Part shown: in pieces, positions 19,148-27,959 of the stretch
Layout: each line of letters opens with the position of its first letter
How positions within the stretch are numbered: the stretch's first letter is position 1
DNA from: Chthoniobacterales bacterium
GTDB lineage: Bacteria > Verrucomicrobiota > Verrucomicrobiia > Chthoniobacterales > UBA10450
Length of the DNA: 64,000 bases
Reading direction: 5' to 3'
NCBI GenBank assembly: GCA_013815325.1
Contig: JACDGM010000001.1
Location: 33,500 to 97,499, forward strand
The notes under the pieces: generated by a model
What the model saw: the letters and a program-made list of their open reading frames with translations, nothing else
The model's database searches: none
What the model was told of the DNA's origin: nothing
Program-made: the position numbers and the translations under genes

Positions 19148-20557
19148 TTACCTTGGGGTCGTCATCTCAAGCAAACCCTCGGCGCCACGCGTTGTGCCGA
19201 AGCCGCTGCGGCCGCGTCCGCCAAACGGTAGGCGCGGATCGGCGGTGGGAACGATGAGGTCGTTGATGACGACAACGCCGGCGCGAACCTTTCCCGCGAA
19301 ACTGTGTGCAGCGGCCGCGTCGCGACTGAAAATCGCTGCGCCTAACGCGTAGGGGCATTGCAACGAGAACGCGAGCGCCTCCGCGTCATTAGCAACCGGA
19401 ATAAGTGAAAGGACCGGCGCAAAAATATCTTCGCAGGCGATCCGCATCGATGATGCTACCGCGCTTAAAATAATTGGAACGGAAAGAAGCTGGCCATCAG
19501 ATTGGATGCTTCCCTTGACGAAATCCGCGCCCGCCACCAAAGCGTCGGTCACGCACCCAAGGCGACGCGGATCGAGGATCAACGAAGTTTCGAAGATGGC
19601 CGCGCGCAGGCGCGTCTCAAGTTCTGAGACGAGGTCACGGTTCACAAAAACGCGTCGGGGTGCAATGCAGGTCGCGCCGTTGTTCAGGCGGAGTCCAAAC
19701 CGAAGCGCGCGCACGACCAAATCGAGGTCAGCATCGGCGCGCACAAAGACGGCGTCACAGCCCGATAGCTCGATCGTTGTCGGCGTCAGCGTTTTCGCGC
19801 ACTGCGCCAGCACCGCTTGGCCCGTGCTCGCGCTGCCAGTCAGAATAACTTTGTCGATGCCGAGTTCGATCGCGGATTGGGCAGCGATCGCCTCTTCCGA
19901 AAGCACGTGAGCAAGATTTTGCGGCAAGCCTGCTCGATGCAAAATTTCGACAAACGCTTGCGCAGCGCGCGATCCGTTGTCGCCTGGTTTGATGAGAACT
20001 GCATTGCGGGCGACGAGCGCCTGGAGGGTCTGAACGGCCGGCAAAAAGAGCGGGTAGTTTCCTGGAGCGATGATGAGAATCAGACCGTGCGGCTCGCGCT
20101 GGATTTCGCTGTGAACGCCGCTAAGCCAGAGGGGGCGCCGCCGCCATCCGAGTCGCCGTCCTCGCAAGATGCGCCCGCTTTCGTCCTCAAGAAATCGGCA
20201 CGCGGCCGCGAGCGGAACGACTTCCGACGTCAGGATTTCAGCCGTCGGACGCTGCCGAAAGTGATTGGCGGCTTCAGTGAGCGATGCTGCTTCTTCGACA
20301 ATGAGCAACCGGGCGCGCCGGATGATTTTTAGTCGCTGCGACAGAGCGCATTCCGTCCAGCCGCATTGTGCGTTCGCGCTGATGCGATCGCCCGCTGAAC
20401 GTTCACGAGCATGGAATTCGCATTTGCTTCTTCTTCCGAAATCAAGAATGGAACGACTACGTTCATGCGAAGGTTGGCTGGGAGTTCTTTTCGGTCCGTT
20501 GAGTCGACGGCGCATTTGCGCTTTCTTGCCAGTCCACATCGAAGCCGAAATCTTCAA
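19148..20557 (-). CDS. Aldehyde dehydrogenase family protein (carotenoid aldehyde dehydrogenase candidate)
   Basis: LILIIAPGNYPLFLPAVQTLQALVARNAVLIKPGD; ILTGSASTGQAV; ELSGCDAVFV; NNGATCIAPRR; PFGGRGRSGFGTTRGAEGLLEMT. N-terminal boundary uncertain. Confidence 0.8.
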   Translation of the reverse strand: MKISASMWTGKKAQMRRRLNGPKRTPSQPSHERSRSILDFGRRSKCEFHARERSAGDRISANAQCGWTECALSQRLKIIRRARLLIVEEAASLTEAANHFRQRPTAEILTSEVVPLAAACRFLEDESGRILRGRRLGWRRRPLWLSGVHSEIQREPHGLILIIAPGNYPLFLPAVQTLQALVARNAVLIKPGDNGSRAAQAFVEILHRAGLPQNLAHVLSEEAIAAQSAIELGIDKVILTGSASTGQAVLAQCAKTLTPTTIELSGCDAVFVRADADLDLVVRALRFGLRLNNGATCIAPRRVFVNRDLVSELETRLRAAIFETSLILDPRRLGCVTDALVAGADFVKGSIQSDGQLLSVPIILSAVASSMRIACEDIFAPVLSLIPVANDAEALAFSLQCPYALGAAIFSRDAAAAHSFAGKVRAGVVVINDLIVPTADPRLPFGGRGRSGFGTTRGAEGLLEMTTPR

Positions 20558-22017
20558 GCAACAGACGCGAACTGATCCGCGCGCTCTCGAAGATTACCGG
20601 TAACCCGCTGCCTGGATGCGTTCCGCCGCCGACGACATAGACACCGTTCAAATCTTCGAATCGATTGTGCGGCCGGAGATGCAACATCTGGTCAAGGGTG
20701 TGGGCCAGATTAAAGGTGGCCCCACGATAGACTTCGTAACGCGTGTCCCAATCCGCCGGCGTAATCACACGCTCGTACCGTATGCGCGATTCGACACCTC
20801 TGAATCCTAACTTCGCAATCTGTTTCAACATCAGGTCGCGAAACGCACTCCGCTCTTTGGACCAGTCCACATTTGAATGTTGGTGCGTAACCGGAGCGAG
20901 AATGTAGAGCGCGCTATGTCCGCGCGGCGCGAGAGTCGAGTCGGTCGCGCTGGCATTCTGGACATAAAATGACGGGTCGCTGCTTAACACATGCCGGTTC
21001 TCGATTTCATCGAGGTTTCGCTCGTAATTTTCCGAGATGTGAATGTTATGATGCGGCAGGTCGTAGCGGCCTTCGATCCCGAGATACATCATGAAAGTCG
21101 AGCAGGAGTACTTTTTTCCAGCCAGCTTCCGATCGGTCCAACGTCGCCGCAGTTTGTCCGGAACCAGCTTCTGCATGGCGCGGGCAAAATCGGCGTTCAC
21201 CACTACTGCGTCTGCCTTGTAAGTTTGGCTGCCGGTGCGAATTCCGGTGGCCCTGCGACCGGCAAAAAGAATCTCTTCCCACCGGTTCGTTTAGGTGAAT
21301 CTCAACGCCCTGCCGGTGCGCGACACGTGCCATCGCGGCGGTGATGGCCCCGCAACCGCCGATCGGATGCCAAACGCCGTGCTCGTACTCGAGAAAGCTC
21401 AGGATACTGAACAAGCTCGGACAGCGGAAAGGCGACATGCCAAGATATTTCGACTGGAAACAAAACGCGAGCCGCACGCGCTCGTCGCTGAAGAAACGCT
21501 TTAGGTAAGTGTCGAGTGATTGGTGCGGCCGCAGCATCGGGAGCATTCGCAAGAGGCGTTTATTGAATACACTTCGCCAGCCCTCAAATGACGTCTCCAG
21601 ACACGGCTCCATCAACGCGAGTTTGGCGCGGTTTTCGAAGAGAAAACGGTGAAACCCTGGAGCGTCATGCGGCGACAGCGCGGAAATTTGCGCTTCCATC
21701 CGCGCAACGTCCGGTGTGCAATCCATTTCTCCGCCACCACCGAATTGGACTCGATACTGTGGATCGAGCCGCACGAGCTCAATCTCTTCGCGAAGTTCCG
21801 CGCCGGCGACGCGGAAAATTTCCTCAAGCACCCGCGGGTAGAGGAAGAAGGTGGGACCAAGGTCGAACTTGTAACCGTCGGCCTCGATGCTCGAGGTGCG
21901 TCCGCCAACAATCGGCAGACGCTCGATGATCTTTACCTTCACTCCCTGGCTTGCTAGCAGAATTGCGGAGGCGAGGCCGCCCGGGCCGGCGCCGATGATG
22001 AGGATCTGTTTCGCCAT
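20463..22017 (-). pseudogene. Second CrtN/CrtP-family carotenoid desaturase, split by a single-base frameshift near 21270-21285
   Basis: N-part (ORF 21046-22068): MAKQILIIGAGPGGLASAILLASQGVKVKIIERLPIVGGRTSS...VEIHLNEPV. C-part (20463-21203, other frame): VNADFARAMQKLVPDK...VYVVGGGTHPGSGLPVIFESARIS. Removing one G from the coding-strand run gtgggaagag restores EPVEEILFAGRRATGIRTGSQTYKADAVVVNADFA. Confidence 0.8.
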
Positions 22018-22276
22018 GGCACCAGCTAAAATCTGGTCCGGATGCCGCACGCCCGGAGCGCGCACCAACCGCGCAGCGCCTCAAAAAGGACGAACGCTCC
22101 GCCCAGAAACAAAACAACGCTCAGGATGAAATGGGGGCGCAGGTAGAGCGCACCGCCGATGAACAGGGGCACCGACGCGACGCCGCGGAGCCAACGGCCC
22201 GTGGTGTTAAGTTTGCTGCGAAGGCGACGCTCGATTTAAGCGGTCGAGCCGAACCGCAGAATGGCTCGCGCATCGA

Positions 22277-22453
22277 TCAGGCGTGATTGATTTGCGTCGC
22301 GATGACTGGGGGTGGCACGAACACGCTCTGAGCGGCCGGTGAAACAAAAACCTCGTAATCCCGGTTCACGAGGAACCAGAGGGTTACGCCGACGATTAAG
22401 CTGGCGAACGCCGCTATCAGAAAAGGACGATCAACTTTTGTGAACATAGACAT
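22277..22453 (-). CDS. Small (58 aa) single-TM hypothetical membrane protein, absent from the supplied ORF track
   Basis: Hand translation: MSMFTKVDRPFLIAAFASLIVGVTLWFLVNRDYEVFVSPAAQSVFVPPPVIATQINHA*; hydrophobic segment LIAAFASLIVGVTLWFLV. Confidence 0.5.
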   Translation of the reverse strand: MSMFTKVDRPFLIAAFASLIVGVTLWFLVNRDYEVFVSPAAQSVFVPPPVIATQINHA

Positions 22454-22625
22454 TTGGGTTGGCGACGGTTTGAAATCGAACGACCGTCGGTGTTTCGAAA
22501 TAGTTTGTCAACTATTTGTCTATGTTTTTTAGTGCCTACTTCCATTATTCTCCTTGCTATGCCTTTTATGATCCGGCGAAGATAATTGAAAACTATTTTG
22601 CATTCTGTCTATGTCATGTCTACAT
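22443..22625. promoter_or_regulatory. Repeated TGTCTATGT-type sites between the carotenoid genes and the CarH-like regulator
   Basis: aaatgtctatgtt (minus strand, 22444-22456), tttgtctatgttt (22515-22527), ctgtctatgt (22605-22614), catgtctaca (22615-22624), in an AT-rich intergenic region. Confidence 0.5.
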
Positions 22626-22638
22626 TTCTAACCCAAGG

Positions 22639-23604
22639 ATGAAACAAGTCGATAACCCCATCCGCGTTGCGTCGGCGCGGAGCGGACTTTCTACACACGC
22701 GATTAGGGTTTGGGAGAGGCGTTACGGCGCAGTCAAACCGAAGCGCACCGGCACGAATCGCCGCCTTTACTCAGACGTTGAGATCGAGCGTCTGACTCTC
22801 CTTCGGCTGGCGACTGCTTCCGGACACAGCATCGGAAATATCGCCACGCTCCCGCTCGCGAAGCTGAAATCGCTTGTCAGCGAAGCCGAGCCTGAAGGAC
22901 GCCGCGCACGGCCAGGCTCCCCGGCGCAGAGTTTTCATGATGCTTGCCTCCAGGCGGTGAAGGCGCTCGATGATCGCCAGTTAGGAGAACAACTGCAGCG
23001 CGCGCTCGTCGCTCTCGGTCAGCAGGGATTACTTCGGCAGCTGGTGGCGCCGCTCGCCCAGAGAACTGGGGAACTTTGGCGTGCCGGTGTCATCACCGCT
23101 GCGCATGAACATTTTCTAACCGCGGCTTTGAAAGTCTTTCTGGGGAACGTTGCGGGGCAGTTTGCGTCTTCACCGATTGCACCTGCCATCGTGATCGCTA
23201 CGCCGGCGGGACAGCTTCACGAACTTGGCGCAGTCATTATCAATGCTGCCGCCGCGCAGCTCGGATGGCGTACTACCTATCTCGGCGCCAGTCTCCCAGC
23301 GGCAGAGATCGCCGGTGCCGCCATCCAAAGCAAGGCCGTCGCGGTAGCACTCAGCATAGTGTATCCCGAAGATGATCCCCATCTCCCTCACGAACTGATC
23401 AGCTTGAAGCATTTTCTTCCGGCAGAGGTCAAGATCCTGAGCGGTGGCCGAGCTGCAGCCGCGTACAGCGAAATACTGACCCGCATCGAAGCGATCCAGC
23501 CCACGGATCTCGATGCCTTCTCGCTGCAGCTCGACGCACTCCGCAAGGCGGCGAGTGGCCGCGAGGTCGGGGTCAATACGCCTTTTCTATCCCGAACTAT
23601 CTGA
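22639..23604 (+). CDS. MerR-family regulator with cobalamin-binding domain (CarH/LitR-like photoreceptor)
   Basis: IRVASARSGLSTHAIRVWERRYGAVKPKRTGTNRRLYSD (MerR HTH); LWRAGVITAAHEHFLTAALK fits W-x9-EH; TPAGQLHELGAVIINAAAAQLGW is B12-domain-like. ATG at 22639. Confidence 0.85.
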   Translation: MKQVDNPIRVASARSGLSTHAIRVWERRYGAVKPKRTGTNRRLYSDVEIERLTLLRLATASGHSIGNIATLPLAKLKSLVSEAEPEGRRARPGSPAQSFHDACLQAVKALDDRQLGEQLQRALVALGQQGLLRQLVAPLAQRTGELWRAGVITAAHEHFLTAALKVFLGNVAGQFASSPIAPAIVIATPAGQLHELGAVIINAAAAQLGWRTTYLGASLPAAEIAGAAIQSKAVAVALSIVYPEDDPHLPHELISLKHFLPAEVKILSGGRAAAAYSEILTRIEAIQPTDLDAFSLQLDALRKAASGREVGVNTPFLSRTI

Positions 23605-23756
23605 ACGGGTCCAGGCGTCTGCCGCCATTGTTTCGCGCCGCTCTGCACGGAAGCGGACGTTGCCGGATGAACCTGCAAATCAATGGACATGTTATGACTT
23701 TCGGCACACGGCTTATGACCGAAGGCATTTTCTCCCTCGTGACCAATAGGGAAAAG

Positions 23757-23827
23757 AGCGGGTGAGGGGAATCGAACCCCCGTATGCAGCTTGGGAAGCT
23801 GCCGTTCTGCCATTGAACTACACCCGC
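23757..23827 (-). tRNA. tRNA-Gly (anticodon CCC)
   Basis: Reverse complement gcgggtgtagttcaatggcagaacggcagcttcccaagctgcatacgggggttcgattcccctcacccgc: 7-bp acceptor stem GCGGGTG/CACCCGC, anticodon loop TTCCCAA, T-loop GGTTCGATTCC. Confidence 0.93.
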
Positions 23828-23870
23828 GGGGTGAGCTGAGAGCTTATAGTTGAGAGTTGAGAGACCGCAA

Positions 23871-24483
23871 CTACTGCCAGGAAATCACGTCGTCGTCTGC
23901 AGTGCCTGTATTCTTGCCCGACGGAGTTGCCGATGAGCTGCCATCCTTGCCAAAGGACCACGCGATCACTCCTAATTGGAGAGGCGCGGCCCCGGCGTCT
24001 TGTGAATAGGGATTGGCAACTTGATTGTTATAGTCGGCATCTATCCGGACGACATAATTCTGGCCCCACGGATCAAAAAACTGCCCGGTTCCCGTAGTGG
24101 TTCCAATACCTGATCGCGGGCTGGCGCTGTCCTTCACGTCAGGCGGTGAAATGAAAACGATTTGACGAGGATTCAACGTTGGTATGGCTTCGACACCGCG
24201 CAAAGGGTCGAAAAGTGTTTGGTTCGTGGTCGGGCTACCTCCCGGTCCCAAAGTCGTTTCGACCGTCGCCGCGGTCGGATACTTGCCGTACTCGGTATAA
24301 AACGCATTCACCGCCGTCACGATCTGCGTCACGTCGTTCTTCGCCTGCGTCCGTTTCGCCTGATCCTGGACGCCTTTGAAGGCCGGGAAGAGAAGCGCGA
24401 TTAAGATCGCTATGATCGTGATGACAACCAGCAGCTCGATCAATGTGAAAGCGCTCTGGGGTTTTGGATTTCCTCTCACGTCC
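23871..24483 (-). CDS. Type II/IV prepilin-like protein (N-terminal methylation motif)
   Basis: MDVRGNPKPQSAFTLIELLVVITIIAILIALLFPAFKGVQDQAKRTQAKNDVTQIVTAVNAFYTEYGKYP; ORF 23871-24542. Confidence 0.85.
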
Positions 24484-25843
24484 ATTTTTGCATCTGCTCG
24501 GGGAAAGGACATTGCGCGCAGTCGGAGTTGTCTTGCAAGCAAAAGTCCTCGTAGATCTGGAGGAGACCCTGCTGCTGCGCCACGGTCTTGAGAAAGCTCG
24601 CCCGGCGCGGGTCGTCCCCGAAGAGTCGCGCGGCGCCGGTTTCCAATCGGCGGTTCGTTAGGCGGGCGGGTAGTTTTTGATAGTCCGGCCAGACTTCGCG
24701 CCCTTGCGCCTGGCGCAACGGGAGGACGACGTTCGCCAGAATTTCGGTGGCGCGCGTCTCACCGATGAGCGCCATTTCGGCGGCGGCCGGAGCCGAGGTG
24801 AGGGTGTAATGAAAGTTCCAATAGGGATGCGCGCAGGAGAGTAAAAAATCGCGCGTCGCCTTGAGATCGTCTTTGCCTAACGACCGCAGGAATTGCGGCC
24901 AATCCGCGGCCAGGGCGGCGAGAGCAGCGAGCCGGCGCTGCGGATGATTGAGCGGCCGCGTTCCACTCAATCGCCAGGTGCGCGGCGGCAGGACGAGACG
25001 CTCCAGCTCGCTCCGGCGCGGCCACCATTTATCCCAGAGAGCGCGCAGATAACTCCGCGTGGCGGCCTCGAACTGCGCCAGGTCCGGCGCAGCAAGGAAA
25101 CCGCCGACGCCAAAGAGGGTGGCTTCGATCTCGTTAGGCAAAGCTCGCAGCACCTTCAGAGGTAGCCGCTGCGCGAGCAGGGTGAAGGGCAATTTGTTCT
25201 GTTTGTAACCGAGCGCGGTGGCCAGTTCCTGGAAGAGCGCTTCGTCGCGACCGTGCAATTCGGCGAGGCGCCCGAGCCGTTGCGCTTTCCGGGCGAGCCG
25301 GAATTGCGCGGCCGCGTCGAGAATATTTCGCACCTTTTCCTCCGGCAGATCGCGCAGCGGCGCCTGACAGCGACCCGGTCGCGCAAGCGGAAGATTCGCC
25401 GCCAGTCCGGCGGGCAACGTCGCGGGATCGACCTGCACTTGCGGCACGTTGCGTTGCGCGCTCGTCCGGCTGAAGAACGCGCGCGGCCCCGCCTCCACGA
25501 AAACGTGAAGGACAGTGTCATCGAAGGCGGGATTGGTAGCGTGCCCGTGGGCTTCCCAATTTTGGTCCGCGAGATCGAACTCGATGCTTCCCCTTACGAT
25601 CTCGCTGTGGCCGATGCGAATCGCGGCGTCGGAAAAATCCGGCCCGGCGGCGCGGTTCCAGGTGCCGAATTGCACGATCTCGACCTCCTCGCCTGCGGTG
25701 CTCGTGAAGCTGCGGCCGAAGTCGCCCGCAAACCAGCGCGCCTGTAATTCCAGCTCGCTGAAATGACGCGGAAGGAGCAGGAGCGGGCGCTCACGAATTC
25801 GAGCGGTTGCCAGCAACTGCGCATAACGCTCTGCGCTAGACAT
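24476..25843 (-). CDS. DUF2851-like conserved protein
   Basis: EEVEIVQFGTWNRAAGPDFSDAAIRIGHSEIVRGSIEFDLADQNWEAHGH; C-terminal CLQDNSDCAQCPFPEQMQKW. Confidence 0.75.
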   Translation of the reverse strand: MSSAERYAQLLATARIRERPLLLLPRHFSELELQARWFAGDFGRSFTSTAGEEVEIVQFGTWNRAAGPDFSDAAIRIGHSEIVRGSIEFDLADQNWEAHGHATNPAFDDTVLHVFVEAGPRAFFSRTSAQRNVPQVQVDPATLPAGLAANLPLARPGRCQAPLRDLPEEKVRNILDAAAQFRLARKAQRLGRLAELHGRDEALFQELATALGYKQNKLPFTLLAQRLPLKVLRALPNEIEATLFGVGGFLAAPDLAQFEAATRSYLRALWDKWWPRRSELERLVLPPRTWRLSGTRPLNHPQRRLAALAALAADWPQFLRSLGKDDLKATRDFLLSCAHPYWNFHYTLTSAPAAAEMALIGETRATEILANVVLPLRQAQGREVWPDYQKLPARLTNRRLETGAARLFGDDPRRASFLKTVAQQQGLLQIYEDFCLQDNSDCAQCPFPEQMQKWT

Positions 25844-26008
25844 TCGCGCAGGCTAGGCCGCGAGGAACACCCGCCGCAAGAGGGAAAGGCGCGGGGCAGG
25901 ATTTGCATTGCATCGCGTCCGGCGCCCCGAGTACACCGCACTTCAATGGCATGCCAGCCGTCAATTGCGCGGCCCACAGCCTACCTAACAAAAGAGAGAA
26001 AGCAAAAG

Positions 26009-26482
26009 ATGAAATCAAAAATCCCACTCATTACTGGCGTCTGCGTCGCGGCGGCCATCGCGCTTTGCGCGGCGCCTAACATCCCCGCCCAGGGCAAAAA
26101 ATCTCCGGCTCCCGAAGCGGCCGCTTCGGCCTCGTCGATGGCGACAGAGACCAGCGGCAAGCCCGCACGTGCCATTCCTTATCGCGGAAAAGTCGCGTCG
26201 GTTGACGCCGCGGCGAAGACTTTCACGATCGCGGGCAAGACGGGCTCGCGCGTGTTCAAGATCACCGATCAAACTCAGATCATGAAACAAGGTGCACCGG
26301 CGACGATGGCCGACATCGTGGCGGACGAAGAAATGCGCGGCTCATATTGGAAGAAGAGCGACGGCTCGCTCGAAGCCAAAAAGGTCAATCTCGGCCCGAA
26401 TACGGACGCCGCGGAAACCAGAAAACGTTCGAAGAAGGAGAAGAGCGCTGATTCGGAAGCGGCGCCGACGGCGACGCCGTAA
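26009..26482 (+). CDS. Exported hypothetical protein
   Basis: MKSKIPLITGVCVAAAIALCAAPNIPAQG signal peptide; RGKVASVDAAAKTFTIAGKTGSRVFKITDQTQIMK; ATG at 26009. Confidence 0.65.
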   Translation: MKSKIPLITGVCVAAAIALCAAPNIPAQGKKSPAPEAAASASSMATETSGKPARAIPYRGKVASVDAAAKTFTIAGKTGSRVFKITDQTQIMKQGAPATMADIVADEEMRGSYWKKSDGSLEAKKVNLGPNTDAAETRKRSKKEKSADSEAAPTATP

Positions 26483-26531
26483 TTCCGATGTAGAGGCGGA
26501 CGTGTCGCCCGCGCGGCTCGAATCGCGACCG

Positions 26532-27953
26532 CTACTTTTCGTTAGCCGCGCGCAAGGCCACGCCCAGATCCTGTACGAAAAGCGCATACTCTCGCGCGCG
26601 TGATTCCTCGTCGGGCTGGCGCAACAGTGACGACGGATGGACCGTCGTCACTACCCGCGGTGCCAAGGCTGATTCCAGCACCCGCCCGCGCTCGCGCGTG
26701 ACGCGGAAAGACGGCCCAAAGAGCGCTTGCGCCGCCGTCGAGCCGAGACAGACGAGGACGCTTGGCCTAACGATTCGCAGTTCCGCTTCGAACCAGGGGC
26801 GACAGGCGGCGATGTCGCGCGAGCTCGGTTTCTGGTGGATGCGGCGTTTCCCGCGCGGTTCCCATTTAAAATGCTTCACCGTGTTCGTCACGTAAACGTC
26901 GGCGCGGTCGATCCCGGCCTCTTCGAGCGCGCGATCGAGCAACTTGCCCGCCGGACCGATGAACGGTTTGCCGCTGAGATCTTCCTGGTCGCCCGGTTGT
27001 TCGCCGAGGAGCATGAGCGTCGCGCGTTTCGGGCCTTCGCCGAAGACTGTCTGCGTGGCATTTTTATAAAGGGGGCAGGCGGTGCAGCCACGCGACGCTC
27101 CGCGCACGGTCGTTAGGCTGGAGGTCTCCGGAACGGGCGCGGGATACCACTCCCCGTCCATTGCGGCTTTTTTTGCTGCGCTTTTTTCCATCATCATCTC
27201 CACCCTCCGCGGCGCCTCGTGCAGGAGCGACGGAATGAGCGTCGCCTCCGGCAGATTACGCCAGTATTTCTTCGGCATCTCCGCCTGCATCGCGTGCACT
27301 TTCACGCGCGCCGGGTTGAAAATATTCGCATAATACGTGCGCCACAGCTCCTCCATCTGGTCCGCGCCGGGGGCATCCGATCGCGGAACGCCAGCGGTAA
27401 ATGAGAGCGTTTTGCCGTTCCAGTGCGCACAACGATCCGGCGTCAGGATCGACCAGCGCATCGAGGCGAAGCGATCGGCGAAGAAGGGCGCGTTCTGCTC
27501 CACGATGTGATGCTGCGGTTCGAACCAGGCGACGAACCATTTTTCCCCGCCATGCTCGACTTCCCGAAACCGCACGAAGGCCCGCATTTTGTGGATGTCC
27601 TGCCTAACGGATTTCTCGAAATCGCCCGCCTGGGCGACGTCGGAATCAACCGCAATCTCAAGCAGGTGCGTTTCGCCGTGAGTCAGCCGCCAGAGGAGCC
27701 GATAAAGGAGCGGCCAGCGGCCTGCTTCGCGATGGAGCGAAACGAGTTTGGCGAGCGCGAGAAAGCGTTTCGGTACGCGGAACTTCGATGGCGGCGTCGA
27801 CGCAGGATCGGCCTCTTCGAAAAGATAGAGCGCCGGCTGGTCCTCGCCGATTTCCTCCCACACGATCTGACCAGGCTCGATCGCGTTCTGCAGCGCGCGG
27901 CGCGCCGCGGCCTGCCAGCGCTCGAAAGTGGGCAGGAATGAAATTTGTTCCAC
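26532..27953 (-). CDS. DNA-metabolism protein fused to UdgX-family uracil-DNA glycosylase
   Basis: C-terminal: CTACPLYKNATQTVFGEGPKRATLMLLGEQPGDQEDLSGKPFIGPAGKLLD..TNTVKHFKWEPRGKRRIHQKPSSRDI; KRRIHQ R-loop typical of UdgX. N-terminal domain resembles the TIGR03915-type DNA metabolism family. Confidence 0.88.
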   Translation of the reverse strand: MEQISFLPTFERWQAAARRALQNAIEPGQIVWEEIGEDQPALYLFEEADPASTPPSKFRVPKRFLALAKLVSLHREAGRWPLLYRLLWRLTHGETHLLEIAVDSDVAQAGDFEKSVRQDIHKMRAFVRFREVEHGGEKWFVAWFEPQHHIVEQNAPFFADRFASMRWSILTPDRCAHWNGKTLSFTAGVPRSDAPGADQMEELWRTYYANIFNPARVKVHAMQAEMPKKYWRNLPEATLIPSLLHEAPRRVEMMMEKSAAKKAAMDGEWYPAPVPETSSLTTVRGASRGCTACPLYKNATQTVFGEGPKRATLMLLGEQPGDQEDLSGKPFIGPAGKLLDRALEEAGIDRADVYVTNTVKHFKWEPRGKRRIHQKPSSRDIAACRPWFEAELRIVRPSVLVCLGSTAAQALFGPSFRVTRERGRVLESALAPRVVTTVHPSSLLRQPDEESRAREYALFVQDLGVALRAANEK

Positions 27954-27959
27954 GCGGTC

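Noticed and set aside
21200-21300. Programmed ribosomal frameshift in the carotenoid desaturase
   Set aside because: The site is a simple GGG run without a recognisable slippery heptamer, and neighbouring genes show ordinary disabling lesions. An indel or assembly error is more likely.
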